Assembly (NCBI GenBank): GCA_020852035.1
Contig: JADZBR010000192.1
Coordinates: forward strand, 1 to 18,397
Direction: 5' to 3'
Length of the DNA: 18,397 nucleotides
Source: Caulobacteraceae bacterium
Lineage (GTDB): Bacteria > Pseudomonadota > Alphaproteobacteria > Caulobacterales > Caulobacteraceae
In this document: positions 1 to 11,180 of the stretch, piece by piece
Layout: each line of letters begins with the position of its first letter
How positions within the stretch are numbered: the first letter of the stretch is position 1
The notes under the pieces: generated by a model
Seen by the model: the letters and a program-made list of their open reading frames with translations, nothing else
The model's database searches: none
What the model was told of the DNA's origin: nothing
Translations under genes and position numbers: made by a program

Positions 1-2141
1 ACCTGGCCGATCAGGGCCTTGAACTCCGGGTCGTCGTGCAGGCCGCGGGTGTTGTAGTGGCGGTCCAGCCACAGGAAGTCTTCCATGTCGTAGAGCATCC
101 GCCAGCCGGCCCCGATCGCGGCCCGCAGCTCGGCGATGGCGCGGTTCCGGTCGCCGAGCTCAGCATAGGCGCGCACGCGGGCGATGCGCAGGTCGTTGGG
201 CAGATAGCTCCCGTCGGGCCGCTCGGTCTGCTTCAGCACGCCCAGGAGGAGCCGCCTCGCCTGCCCCGCATCGCCCAGCGCCTTGACGACATGGGCGGTC
301 TGCAGCGCGTTTCCGAGCCCCTCGGCGTTCACCACCGGCTCAGGCTGGAACAGTTCCGGCGCCACTGCGCCCAGGTAGCGCCGCGCCGCCTCGTAGTCAC
401 CCATCTGCAGGGCGGCCAGGGAGGCGACCTGCGCCCACCACGGATCCTCGTCGTCGCGCATGTTGGCCTCGGCGAAGGCGAGCGCGCCGCGCCAGTCCTC
501 GCGCACATAGAGGCTCAGCACCCGGCCGATGACCCGTTCCTGCTCGGACTTGTTCATGCCGGCGATGGCGGCCTCGGCCTGCGGCTGCATGCCCAGGTTC
601 ATATAGAGGTTGGTCAGGTTGATGGCCGACGAGGCGTCGTGGCCGGGGCCGGCGGCGGCGGCCAGCCAGGGCTCGGCCTGGTCGAAGGCGCCGCGCGCGA
701 TCAGGGTCTGGGCCAGGCTGAGCTTGGCGTCGGGATAGTCGGGGAAGAGCTCGACCATCGAGCGATACTGCCGCTCGGCTTCCGGCATCCGCCCCTGCAG
801 GCGCAGCGAACTGGCCAGCAGCCCCTGCGCCAGCCGGTTCAGCGGATCGACCGCCAGCGCCCGCCGGGCGTAGTCCTCGGCCTCCGTCGGGCGCCCCCCG
901 CGCCCGGCCAGGTTGGCCAGCAGCGCCAGGGCGTCCGAATTGCGGGGCGCGGTGACCAGCACCTTCTTCAACGCCGCCTCCCCTTGCGCGAAGATGTCCG
1001 GGCGACCGGTCCGCATCCCGAGGACCAGGTTCACCATCCCCTTGGCGGTGAGCGCGTCGACGTTGTTGGGATCGAGCGCCAGGGCGCGGTTCACCGCCGC
1101 CTCGGCCTCGCGCCGCGCGTCGGCGAAATCGAGCGCCAGGTGGTTCTGGGCGACGATCATCGTCGCCAGGGCGAAGCCGGCGTGGGCGGAGGGGTTTTTC
1201 GGCTCCATGCGGATCAGCTGGCGATACTTCTCGCGCGCGGCCAGCAGGTCCTCGCGGGTCAGCCGCCGGTACTGCGCCCGCGCCACCAACTCCAGCTGAT
1301 AAGCCTTGGGGTCGCGCGCCTGGGCGGCGCCGGTCGGGCCGGCCACGGCCAGCCGGGTCTTCAGCGCCTCGGCCACCGAGGCGGCGATCTCGGTCTGGAT
1401 GGCGAAGGCGTCGTCGACGGTGCGGTCGTAGGTCTTGGACCAGACGTGGAAGCCGTCGGAGACGGTCACCAGCTGGGCGGTGACCCGCAGGCGGTCGCCC
1501 TCGCGCCGCACGCTGCCCTCGACCACGTGGCTGACGCCGAGCTTGCGGCCGATCTCGCGAAGATCCTCGTTCTTGTCCTTGAAATAGAAGACGGATGTCC
1601 GGCCGGCGACCTTCAGGTCCGGGATCTGGGCCAGGCCGTTGATCACCTCTTCGGTCAGGCCGTCGGCGAAGTATTCCGCCTCGGGATTGGCGCTGAAGTT
1701 GGCGAAGGGGAGCACCGCCACCGACTTCTCGGGAATCTCCGGGGCCAGCACGGTCGCCTTCGAACGGCCGGGCATGCCGACGACGCCGGTCATCTGCAGC
1801 ACGCTGAGCGCCACCACCAGCGCCACCCCGCCCAGCAGCAGGGCGTCGACCAGCCCGATGCGCCGCTTGCCGGATGGCGTCTCGTCGTCTTCCTCCGCGA
1901 CGGCCTCGGTGCGCCGGATGCTCCCGTCGGGCCCGCGCTCGAAAGCCCAGGCGACGATGGCGGCGATCGGCAGGCCGGCCGCCAGGGCGACGAGCGTCAC
2001 CTGGGCGGCCCAAGCCGGCGCACCCAGGGTGTCGAACACCGTCTTGACGATCTGGAACAGGCCCCAGGCCGTGACCGCATAGATGCCAGCCACGCGGATC
2101 ACGTTGCGCTCTTTCAGCTCGCTGAAGAACCGCTCGAACAC
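1..2141 (-). CDS. Membrane-anchored TolB/FlgO-like domain plus TPR protein (copy 1, 3' end missing)
   Basis: The frame is open from a GTG at 2141 to the left edge (713 codons, no stop), so the C-terminus lies outside the window. Residues 1-80 begin with FFSELKERNVIRVAGIYAV, an anchor seen in many alphaproteobacterial TolB/TPR and adenylate-cyclase-like proteins. Hydrophobic segments lie near 48-67 and 98-116. A TolB/FlgO-like domain follows (about 138-265: KSVAVLPFANFS, FADGLTEEVINGLAQ, HVVEGSVRR, VWSKTYDR). The rest is helical with TPR-like repeats, for example AERQYRSMVELFPDYPDAK. There is no cyclase catalytic domain or DNA-binding domain. It is a tandem paralogue of the gene at 2166-4385, 24 bp downstream of that gene's stop, and probably co-transcribed with it. 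The GTG is chosen because it aligns with the GTG of the paralogue. The paralogue's end suggests only a few dozen residues are missing. Family assignment is firm; the biological role is unknown. Confidence 0.85.
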   Translation of the reverse strand, partial: MFERFFSELKERNVIRVAGIYAVTAWGLFQIVKTVFDTLGAPAWAAQVTLVALAAGLPIAAIVAWAFERGPDGSIRRTEAVAEEDDETPSGKRRIGLVDALLLGGVALVVALSVLQMTGVVGMPGRSKATVLAPEIPEKSVAVLPFANFSANPEAEYFADGLTEEVINGLAQIPDLKVAGRTSVFYFKDKNEDLREIGRKLGVSHVVEGSVRREGDRLRVTAQLVTVSDGFHVWSKTYDRTVDDAFAIQTEIAASVAEALKTRLAVAGPTGAAQARDPKAYQLELVARAQYRRLTREDLLAAREKYRQLIRMEPKNPSAHAGFALATMIVAQNHLALDFADARREAEAAVNRALALDPNNVDALTAKGMVNLVLGMRTGRPDIFAQGEAALKKVLVTAPRNSDALALLANLAGRGGRPTEAEDYARRALAVDPLNRLAQGLLASSLRLQGRMPEAERQYRSMVELFPDYPDAKLSLAQTLIARGAFDQAEPWLAAAAGPGHDASSAINLTNLYMNLGMQPQAEAAIAGMNKSEQERVIGRVLSLYVREDWRGALAFAEANMRDDEDPWWAQVASLAALQMGDYEAARRYLGAVAPELFQPEPVVNAEGLGNALQTAHVVKALGDAGQARRLLLGVLKQTERPDGSYLPNDLRIARVRAYAELGDRNRAIAELRAAIGAGWRMLYDMEDFLWLDRHYNTRGLHDDPEFKALIGQ

Positions 2142-2165
2142 ACCCGCCCCCGTTACGGACCGCGA

Positions 2166-4385
2166 TTATGCCTGAGGGCGTTTCAAAGCAGTAGCGGTTG
2201 TTGCGGTCCGGCGGGCCGCCGAGCCGCGCCGTTCCAGTACGGCCGCCCGCATCCGGGCGTTGTCGGCCTCGATGCGCCGCATCTGCGCCTGGAAGCGCGG
2301 ATCCTTGGCCAACGCCGCAACCATCGGATAGGCGTCGATACGGATGAACGCCTCCAGGTCCACAGGCGTGCGAAAGCCGCCATCGACGGCCGCGGTCAGC
2401 TCGGTGAGCGCCGCGTCATGCTGTCCCAACATCGCCAGCGCCCGCATGCGCACGATGCGCCGCAGGGGCGGCTGACGAAGCCCCTGCTGCGGGGCCGTGA
2501 GCCGCAGCAGTTCCTGCAGGATGCGCCGCGCCTGGCCCTGGTCGCCCAGCTGCTGACACGCCCAGGCGGCGCGCAGGGCGTCTTCCAGGCCGCCGAGGGT
2601 GACGGCCGGGGTGGGCGCGAAGAGTTCGGGCGAGGTGACGATCAGCTGCGCGCGCGTCCCCTCGGGCTTGCCGAGCATCATCTGGGTGGTGGCGAGCGCG
2701 CTGCGCCACAGGGGATCGTCGGTGGTGGCAAGGCGTTCGCGCGCGAAGGCGTCGGTGGCCTGGTAGTCGCCGGCCCGGACCAGGCGGATGGCCCGCGCCA
2801 CATCGGCGGCGACCGGCGGTGTCGTGACCGCGGCCAGCACCGCGTCGGCGTCGGCGTTCAGGCCGAGGTTATAGTAGATGTGCGCCAGCTGGATCGCCGC
2901 GGACGGATCGCTGCCCGGCGTCGCGGCGGCGCGCAGCCAGACCTCGGAAAGATCCAGCCGGCCCTCGCGCAGATAGAGGTCGGCGAGTTCCTGCTTGGCG
3001 TCCACGAAGTCGGGGAAGAGCTCGACCGTGGCGAGATACTGGCGCTCGGCGCCCCGCACGTCGCCGGTGGCCTGCAGCGCGCCCGCATAGACGATCTGCG
3101 CCACCCGGTTGAGGGGATCGATCTCCAGCGCCCGGCGGACCACCGGCAGGGTCTCGGTCGCGCTGCGCGACCCCAGGTGGTTGGCGTAGAACACCAGAAC
3201 GTCGGGATCCTTGGGCGCCAGCTTCAGAGCTGTCTCGAACGCCTGCCGGCCCTCGGCCTCGCAGGACTGGCGCTGGGCGCGGATGGTCAGGATGGTGCAG
3301 AGCACGCCCTTCGCCAGCCAGCCGGACGACGCCTTCGGATTGAGCGCGATCGCCTTGTCCACCGCCGCCCGGGCCTCGCGTTCCGCTTCCGGGAAGGGGA
3401 TGGTCAGGTAGTTCTGCGCCAGGAAGGTGGTGGTGAAGGCCAGGCCCGCATAGTGGTCCGGATTGTCCGGCTCCAGCTCGATGAGTTGCTTGTAGAGCGC
3501 CCTGGCGGTGGTGAGCTCAGCCAGCCCCAGCCGCCGCGCCTTGGCCTTGGCGATCAGCTCCAGCCGGTAGGCTTCCGGAGAGCGCTGCGAGGGATCGACC
3601 GCGCCGGTCACCGCAAGGCTGCTCTTCAGCGCCTCGGCCACGGCGTTGGCGATCTCGGTCTGGATCGCCAGGGCGTCGTCGCCGCTGCGGTCGTAGGTCT
3701 TGGACCAGACGTTGAAGCCGTCGGAAACCTTGATCAGCTGGGCGGTGACCCGCAGGCGCTCGCCCTCGGTCCGCACGCTGCCCTCGACCACGTGGCTGAC
3801 GCCGAGCTGGCGGCCAACCTCGCGAAGATCCTCGTTCTTGTCCTTGAAATAGAAGGCGGAAGTCCGCCCCACGACCTTCAGTTCGGGAGACTGGGCCAGG
3901 CTGTTGATCACCTCCTCGGTCAGGCCGTCGGCGAAGAACTCCGACTCCGGCCGGTCGCTGAAGTTGGCGAAGGGCAGGACGGCGACGGACTTGTCGGAGA
4001 CCGCGGCGGCTGCGGGCCGGGCCTGACCGCCGATGAACTTGACCGCGCCGGACAACTGCAGCGCGCTGACCGCGACCACCAGGCCGATGCCGCCCAGCAG
4101 CACGCCATCGACCCAGTTGACCTTGGCGCGAGGCGCTTCCGCGTCGACCTCGGTGCGGCGGACCGACCCGTCCGGACCGCGCTCGAAGGCCCAGGCGATG
4201 ATGGCGGCGATCGGCAGGCCCATCGCCAGGGCGATCAGCGTCACCTGGGCGGCCCAGGCGGGCGCGCCCAGGGTGTCGAACACCGTCTTGACGATCTGGA
4301 ACAGACCCCAGGCCGTGACCGCGTAGATGCCGGCCACGCGGATCACATTGCGCTGCTTCAGCTCGCTGAAGAACCGCCCGAACAC
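2166..4385 (-). CDS. Membrane-anchored TolB/FlgO-like domain plus TPR protein (copy 2, complete)
   Basis: The 739-residue protein starts at GTG 4385 and ends with TAA. It has the same architecture as its downstream neighbour: an anchor (1-80, FFSELKQRNVIRVAGIYAV), hydrophobic segments near 48-67 and 93-113, a TolB/FlgO-like domain at about 132-260 (KSVAVLPFANFS, FADGLTEEVINSLAQ, VVEGSVRTEGERLRV, VWSKTYDR), then TPR-like helical repeats to about 650 and a basic, alanine-rich tail. Related proteins combine the same sensor-like half with cyclase or winged-helix domains; neither is present here. Membrane topology probably places the TolB and TPR parts on one side, but this cannot be settled from sequence. 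It is the promoter-proximal gene of a two-gene unit, divergent from the membrane protein at 4537. The Shine-Dalgarno is weak (GGGCGGG). Function is unknown; a scaffold or stress-sensing role would be a guess. Confidence 0.9.
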   Translation of the reverse strand: MFGRFFSELKQRNVIRVAGIYAVTAWGLFQIVKTVFDTLGAPAWAAQVTLIALAMGLPIAAIIAWAFERGPDGSVRRTEVDAEAPRAKVNWVDGVLLGGIGLVVAVSALQLSGAVKFIGGQARPAAAAVSDKSVAVLPFANFSDRPESEFFADGLTEEVINSLAQSPELKVVGRTSAFYFKDKNEDLREVGRQLGVSHVVEGSVRTEGERLRVTAQLIKVSDGFNVWSKTYDRSGDDALAIQTEIANAVAEALKSSLAVTGAVDPSQRSPEAYRLELIAKAKARRLGLAELTTARALYKQLIELEPDNPDHYAGLAFTTTFLAQNYLTIPFPEAEREARAAVDKAIALNPKASSGWLAKGVLCTILTIRAQRQSCEAEGRQAFETALKLAPKDPDVLVFYANHLGSRSATETLPVVRRALEIDPLNRVAQIVYAGALQATGDVRGAERQYLATVELFPDFVDAKQELADLYLREGRLDLSEVWLRAAATPGSDPSAAIQLAHIYYNLGLNADADAVLAAVTTPPVAADVARAIRLVRAGDYQATDAFARERLATTDDPLWRSALATTQMMLGKPEGTRAQLIVTSPELFAPTPAVTLGGLEDALRAAWACQQLGDQGQARRILQELLRLTAPQQGLRQPPLRRIVRMRALAMLGQHDAALTELTAAVDGGFRTPVDLEAFIRIDAYPMVAALAKDPRFQAQMRRIEADNARMRAAVLERRGSAARRTATTATALKRPQA

Positions 4386-4536
4386 CCTGAAGAACCCGCC
4401 CTATCCGCCGCGCCCGGACTATGCCGGACCGGACCGCCTTGTGAAGCGGTTTAGGCCACCGCGCCAGCGACTTATGCGACAGGCTTGATGAGCGCCGCGC
4501 CACGGCGCAGGCTGCCCCTTCCTGGGGAGGGTCGTC
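4386..4536. other. Divergent intergenic region
   Basis: This 151-bp spacer separates two divergent genes, so it should hold promoters for both strands. I see no convincing -35/-10 pair, no TTAA element and no strong palindrome. The only clear signal is the ribosome-binding site GGGGAGGG just before the ATG at 4537. Confidence 0.5.
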
Positions 4537-5190
4537 ATGTTCGTCGGACACAATGCGGCGGCGCTGGCCGCCAAGGCGGCCGAGCCGCGCGCGCCGCTCT
4601 GGACCTATGTGGCCGCGGCCCAGTTGATCGACATCGGCTGGAGCGCGCTGGTGGTGGCCGGGGTGGAGCGGCTGTCGTTCGACCCGAGCCTGCCGGGCAG
4701 CGCGCTGGTGCTCGAGCACATGCCCTGGACCCACAGCCTGCCGGCCGCCCTCCTATGGTCGCTGGCCGGCGCCCTGGCGGTGCGCGGACTGCTCAAGCTG
4801 CCCTGGCGCGCGGCGATCATGGTCGGGCTGGTGGTGTTCTCCCACTGGCTCACCGACCTGCTGGTCCACCGGCCGGACCTGGCGCTGTGGCCCGGCGGGA
4901 CCAAGGTGGGGCTGGGCCTGTGGAACCTGCCGGTGGTCGAACAGGCGGGGGAGATCGGGCTCATCGCGCTCGCGGCCATCGCCTGGACCGCAGGGCGCAA
5001 GGCGGCCGGGCGCCATGCCTGGCCGGCGGCGCTGTTCGTGGCGATCCTGCTGCTGGTCCAGATCGTCGCCATGCTGACGCCGATCCCGGCCAGCACGACC
5101 GGCTTCGGCGTCAACGCCCTGGCCGTCTACCTGGCCCTGACCGCGATCGCCTGGCTGGTCGACCGCGGCCCGCGCGAGCGGCGGGCGTAG
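4537..5190 (+). CDS. Polytopic membrane protein with conserved histidines (YdjM/metal-dependent hydrolase-like)
   Basis: The 217-residue protein starts at ATG 4537 with a good Shine-Dalgarno (GGGGAGGG, about 6 nt spacing). It is hydrophobic, with about five to six predicted membrane segments. Histidine motifs are visible: MFVGHNAAALAAK at the N-terminus, MPWTHSLPAALLW near residue 65, and SHWLTDLLVHRPDLALWPGG near 105-124, followed by KVGLGLWNLP. This pattern resembles the family of small membrane proteins loosely annotated as membrane-bound metal-dependent hydrolases (YdjM/DUF457-like). The histidines and aspartate could bind metal, but no enzymatic activity can be assigned from the sequence. 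The gene is convergent with the DUF885 gene, only 24 bp away, and no clear terminator lies between them. Membrane-protein status is secure; the hydrolase label is tentative. Confidence 0.8.
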   Translation: MFVGHNAAALAAKAAEPRAPLWTYVAAAQLIDIGWSALVVAGVERLSFDPSLPGSALVLEHMPWTHSLPAALLWSLAGALAVRGLLKLPWRAAIMVGLVVFSHWLTDLLVHRPDLALWPGGTKVGLGLWNLPVVEQAGEIGLIALAAIAWTAGRKAAGRHAWPAALFVAILLLVQIVAMLTPIPASTTGFGVNALAVYLALTAIAWLVDRGPRERRA

Positions 5191-5214
5191 GGCCCGCACT
5201 CGTTCGCCATCGCC

Positions 5215-7020
5215 CTAGGCCCTGGCCGCGGCGATCTGCCGGTCGATGACGCTCTCCAGCACGGCCAGCGGCATGACGCCCGGCAAGAGGCCCCAGTCGT
5301 GGAACGCCTTGATGTCGAAGCGCTCGCCGAGCGCCGCCCTGGCCTTCTCGCGCAACCGCAGCCAGGTGAGCTTGCCGACCATGTAGCTGCAGGCCTGGCC
5401 CGGCCAGACGCAGTAGCGCTCGATCTCGGTGGTGGCGGTGGCGGTCGGGCTGCCGTCGATCGCGCTCATCGTCTCGATCGCCTTCTCGCGGCTCCAGCGC
5501 TTGGCGTGCATGCCGGTGTCGACCACCAGCCGGGCCGAGCGGAAAAGGGCCGCCTGGATGTAGCCGATCTCGCCCAGCGGATCGTTCTCATAGACCCCCA
5601 TCTCCTTGGCCAGCTGCTCGGCGTAGAGCGCCCAGCCCTCGCCGTGGGCGGAGATGAACTGGGCCTTGCGGATCAGCGGCAGGTCGGCCTCCTGCTGCAG
5701 GCTGATCTGCAGGTGGTGGCCGGGGACGCCCTCGTGGACGGTGAGGGTCTTCAAGGTCCACTTGGGATTCTCGGCGCTGTCGCGCAGGTTGATCCAGTAG
5801 ATCGCCGGGCGCGAGCCGTCGAGGCGGGCCTGGTTGTAGTAGCCGCCGGGGGCGCCGGCCTCGAGGTATTTGGGCACCCTTTGGATATCGAGCGGCGCCT
5901 TGGGCAAGGTGCGGAACGCTTCCGGCAGGCGGGCGGTCAGCTGTTTCACCATGCCGTTGAGGTCGGCGATCAGCTGTTCCTTGCCCTCGTCGGTGTTGGG
6001 GTAGTGGTGTTTGGGGTCCCTGTAGAGCGCCTGGATGCGCTCGCCGACCGTCCCCTGCGTCATCCCCTGCCCGCGCAGGATCGTCTCGGCCCGCTCGGAA
6101 AGCCGGCGGGCCTGGTCGAGGCCGGTCTGGTGGATCTCCTCGGCGGTCATCGAGGTGGTGGTCGAGTCCTTGAGGGAGATGGCGTAGTAAGCCTCGCCGT
6201 CCGGCTGCTTCCAGACGCCGGCGTCATGCCAGGCGCGGGGCTGGGCGGCGGCGAGCACGGCGATCTGGCGGCCGAGCGCCGGGACCACCTCGTCCGAGAA
6301 TATCCTCGCCGCGCGGGCCTCGTAGTCGCCGGCGATCCCCTTCTCCCGGGCGCGGTCGGCGACCGAACGGACCAGCGGCGACTTGTCGGGCGCGTAGGCC
6401 GCCAGCGGCGTCAGTTGCTGGATCGCCCGCTCGATGGCGAAGTCCGGCGGGATCACGCCCTTGGCGTGGTCGGCGCGGGCGCGGGCGCTCTCCTCGTCCA
6501 GGCCCCTGGCGAAGGCCGAGAGGCGCGAAAGGTAAGCCTCGGCGTCGGCCTTGGTCTCGATGGTGTGCTGGTTGGCCAGGAAGTCCGGCGTCTGGCGGTA
6601 GCTGCCGCTGAGCTGGCTGAGGACATAGGGGTTGCCGGCGCCGGGATAGCCGTAGTCGAAGCGCGCGTCGGCCTCGGCGGCGACGCCGTTCGTGTAGGCC
6701 ATCGAGTCGTAGTTGACCGCGTCCATGCCGGAGAGCGGGGCGCGGTCGATGGCTTTCAGCCGCTTCACGGTGTCGGCGGTGCGGGCCTTGGCCTTGGCGA
6801 CGCCGGCGGCGGAGAGATCGTCGAGCTGCGCCTTGGCGGCCGCCCTTTCGCCCTTGTCGAAGCCGAGGCGGGTGACGAACTCGGGACTGTCGTCGAGCGC
6901 CTGGTTGAAGACGTCGTCCATCAGGGCGTTGAGCTGGGCGACGGGGGTGGCGGCTTGAGCGAAGGCGGGCGCCGCCACGGCGGAGGCGCCGGCGGCGAGC
7001 AGTTCACGTCGATTGAGCAT
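5215..7020 (-). CDS. DUF885 family protein, Tat-exported putative metallopeptidase
   Basis: The 601-residue protein starts at ATG 7020. The N-terminus MLNRRELLAAGASAVAAPAFAQA carries a twin-arginine (RR at 4-5), a hydrophobic core and an AQA cleavage region, so export to the periplasm by Tat is likely. The body matches DUF885, a widespread family distantly resembling zinc carboxypeptidases. Visible hallmarks are HEGVPGHHLQ at 429-438 (H429, E430 and H435 as probable metal ligands), EGWALYAEQLAKEMG at 461-475 (E461 as a further ligand candidate), and a C-terminal RYCVWPGQACSYMVGK. Length is normal for the family. Substrate is unknown; the peptidase role is inferred from the HExxx-GH motif. It lies downstream of cckA on the same strand, 115 bp away, with a hairpin between them, so it is probably a separate transcription unit. 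Confidence 0.9.
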   Translation of the reverse strand: MLNRRELLAAGASAVAAPAFAQAATPVAQLNALMDDVFNQALDDSPEFVTRLGFDKGERAAAKAQLDDLSAAGVAKAKARTADTVKRLKAIDRAPLSGMDAVNYDSMAYTNGVAAEADARFDYGYPGAGNPYVLSQLSGSYRQTPDFLANQHTIETKADAEAYLSRLSAFARGLDEESARARADHAKGVIPPDFAIERAIQQLTPLAAYAPDKSPLVRSVADRAREKGIAGDYEARAARIFSDEVVPALGRQIAVLAAAQPRAWHDAGVWKQPDGEAYYAISLKDSTTTSMTAEEIHQTGLDQARRLSERAETILRGQGMTQGTVGERIQALYRDPKHHYPNTDEGKEQLIADLNGMVKQLTARLPEAFRTLPKAPLDIQRVPKYLEAGAPGGYYNQARLDGSRPAIYWINLRDSAENPKWTLKTLTVHEGVPGHHLQISLQQEADLPLIRKAQFISAHGEGWALYAEQLAKEMGVYENDPLGEIGYIQAALFRSARLVVDTGMHAKRWSREKAIETMSAIDGSPTATATTEIERYCVWPGQACSYMVGKLTWLRLREKARAALGERFDIKAFHDWGLLPGVMPLAVLESVIDRQIAAARA

Positions 7021-7106
7021 CGAGGTCTCTTAGGTGGGGTCAGGTGGCCAAGGGGTATGGGCCACAGCCAAGCCGGGCAAGGGCCGGGCGATTACAACCC
7101 CGTAAT

Positions 7107-7135
7107 CTCCCTTCCCCCTGGAGGGAGGAAGGGAG
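7107..7135 (-). terminator. Hairpin directly after cckA stop; possible terminator
   Basis: An imperfect inverted repeat (CTCCCTTCC paired with GGAAGGGAG, C/G-rich centre) begins right after the cckA TAG. On the minus strand there is no U-tract, only ATTACGG, so it could be a Rho-dependent stop, a 3'-end stabiliser or one of the short palindromic repeats common in these genomes. Confidence 0.4.
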
Positions 7136-9262
<2,127 letters not shown>

Positions 9263-9323
9263 ACTCCTAGAAGGCCAAGCGCCCGTCAGGGCCGGATTCT
9301 TGGCTTGGGCGTTTCCTGTTCGG

Positions 9324-10412
9324 TCACGACCTGGAAGGCGTCGCGCTGCGGCGCTGCGCCGCGCTCATCAGGAAGCCGATGATCTTGGCCACCGCCTCGT
9401 AGTGCTTGACCGGGATGAACTGGTCGACATCGACCGAGGCGTAGAGCGCGCGGGCCAGCGGCGGGTCCTCGATCACCGGCACCCCGGCTTCCCTGGCGAT
9501 GTCGCGGATGCGCAGGGCCAGCGCATCGACGCCCTTGGCGACGCATTGCGGCGCGCCGGCCTTCTCGGCCTCGTATTTCAAGGCCACGGCGTAGTGGGTC
9601 GGGTTCATGATCACCACCGTCGCCTCGGGCACGGCCTGCATCATCCGGCGGCGGGATTTCTCGATGCGCAGCTGGCGCTGGCGGGCCTTGATGTGCGGGT
9701 CGCCTTCGGACTGCTTGAAGTCTTCCTTCAGCTCCTCCTTGGTCATCCGCATGCGCTGCATGAAGCGGTAGCGCTGCCAGAACCAGTCGGCGCCGGTGAT
9801 GACCAGCAGCAGAGCCAGCACGCCGAACATCAGCCGGCGCATCAGGTCGGCGCTGTAGGGCAGGATGGCGGCGGGGCCCAGGGCGGGCAGGTTCTGCAGG
9901 TCGGCGGCGTGCGGCTGCAGCACCCACCAGGCGACCAGGCCGGTAAGCCCGACCTTGAGCAGGGACTTGAGGAACTGCGCCAGGCCGTCGATGCCGAAGA
10001 TGCGCTTGAAGCCGGCCAGCGGCGAGACCTTCTCCAGCTTCGGCGCCAGGCGCTCGGGCGACCACAGGAAGCCGTGCTGAACCAGGTTGCCCGCCGCGCC
10101 GGCCACGGCGGCGGTGAAAAGGATCGCCGCCAGCGGCACGGCCAGGGCCCTGATCGCATCGTAGGCCACGCCCAGGCCGCCGCCTTCGGCCAGCTGGAAG
10201 TCGTCGGGATGCTGGATGAACGGCAGCAGCGCATAGGTCATGTCGCGAGCCAGCCAGCCGCCGGCGAGCGCCAGCACCGCCGCCGTAGCCGCCAGGGCCG
10301 CCCGCGGCGCGAGATCCGGCGTCTTGGCGACCTCGCCCTTCTCGCGAGCCTGCTGGAGCCGCCTCGGTGTCGGCTCTTCTGTTTTCGAGGCGGCGTCTTC
10401 GTTCTCAGCCAT
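9324..10412 (-). CDS. flhB: Flagellar export gate/switch protein FlhB
   Basis: FlhB sits beside the FliPQR channel and switches export from rod/hook to filament substrates through autocleavage of its cytoplasmic domain. The 362-residue protein has the usual start (EEPTPRRLQQAREKGEVAKT), four membrane segments (about 38-53, 88-110, 144-166, 187-207), the linker WQRYRFMQRMRMTKEELKED and the cleavage site NPTH at 270-273, preceded by VVIMNPTHYAVAL. The cytoplasmic conserved residues GVDALALRIRDIA and ARALY are present. The length is normal. It starts 3 bp after the fliR stop, so translation is probably coupled. It is the third gene of fliQ-fliR-flhB. Confidence 0.97.
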   Translation of the reverse strand: MAENEDAASKTEEPTPRRLQQAREKGEVAKTPDLAPRAALAATAAVLALAGGWLARDMTYALLPFIQHPDDFQLAEGGGLGVAYDAIRALAVPLAAILFTAAVAGAAGNLVQHGFLWSPERLAPKLEKVSPLAGFKRIFGIDGLAQFLKSLLKVGLTGLVAWWVLQPHAADLQNLPALGPAAILPYSADLMRRLMFGVLALLLVITGADWFWQRYRFMQRMRMTKEELKEDFKQSEGDPHIKARQRQLRIEKSRRRMMQAVPEATVVIMNPTHYAVALKYEAEKAGAPQCVAKGVDALALRIRDIAREAGVPVIEDPPLARALYASVDVDQFIPVKHYEAVAKIIGFLMSAAQRRSATPSRS

Positions 10413-10415
10413 CGG

Positions 10416-11171
10416 TCACCCGAAGAACCCGAGAAGATCGCGGTAGCGCTCGATCCACACCATGCCGATGGCGCCCAGGCTCAACGCGAACAGCGAGAGC
10501 CCCAGGAGGATGCCGAGCGGCGCGGAGACGAAGAAGATCTGGAACTGCGGCATCACCCGGCCGACCAGGCCGGTGGCGATGTTGAAGACCAGGCTGAACA
10601 CCAGCACCGGCGCGGCCAGCTGGACGCCCAGCGCGAACGAGCCGCCGACCGTCTGGATGGCCAGGGTCGCAGCGTCGCCCACCTGCAGCGGCCGGCTGAA
10701 CGGGAAGAGCGCATAGGAGCGCACCAGACCCGACAGGAACATGTGGTGCAGGTCGGTGGCCATGATCAGCACGATGCCCATCAGGCCCAGGAAGGTGCCG
10801 AGCGTGGTCGAGGGCGTGGCCTGCATCGGGTTGGCGGTCTGGGCGAAGGAGAGCGTGGTCTGGATCGAGACCACCTCCCCGGCCGTCGCCAGGCTGGAGA
10901 GGAACATCCGCAGGATGGCGCCCAGCATCAGTCCGATCAGCACCTCCTTGAGGATCGCCCCGCCCATCGCGCCCACCGTGCCGGGCACGGCGAGGTTGCC
11001 GGGCACGGCCACCGGCGCGATCACCAGGGCCAGGAGGAAGGCCAGCGACAGGCGGATGCGCGGCGGCACCGACTGCTCGCCGATCCCCGGGATCAGCATG
11101 GCGAAGGCGCCGACGCGGGCGAAGATCAGCCCGACGGAATAGACCTGGGCGGCGGTGGCGTAGCCCTCCAT
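10416..11171 (-). CDS. fliR: Flagellar export gate protein FliR
   Basis: FliR forms the helical export channel together with FliP5 and FliQ4. The 251-residue protein is almost wholly hydrophobic with about six membrane segments, of normal family length. Recognisable blocks are ARVGAFAMLIPGIGEQSVPPRIRL near the N-terminus, ILKEVLIGLMLG, ALFPFSRPL and a C-terminal half with FNIATGLVGRVMPQFQIFF, a strongly conserved FliR stretch. The ATG at 11171 follows the fliQ stop by 9 bp with AAGG just upstream. The stop lies 3 bp before flhB. Confidence 0.97.
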   Translation of the reverse strand: MEGYATAAQVYSVGLIFARVGAFAMLIPGIGEQSVPPRIRLSLAFLLALVIAPVAVPGNLAVPGTVGAMGGAILKEVLIGLMLGAILRMFLSSLATAGEVVSIQTTLSFAQTANPMQATPSTTLGTFLGLMGIVLIMATDLHHMFLSGLVRSYALFPFSRPLQVGDAATLAIQTVGGSFALGVQLAAPVLVFSLVFNIATGLVGRVMPQFQIFFVSAPLGILLGLSLFALSLGAIGMVWIERYRDLLGFFG

Positions 11172-11180
11172 CGCCTTGGC

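Noticed and set aside
36..4454. Very long plus-strand open frame (1472 codons) opposite the two TolB-TPR genes
   Set aside because: Its codons are the exact reverse complements of the real codons. Stops would need TTA, CTA or TCA in the sense genes, which are rare in GC-rich DNA, and both sense genes share the frame. The product is low-complexity G/R/H/Q-rich and crosses the gene boundary.
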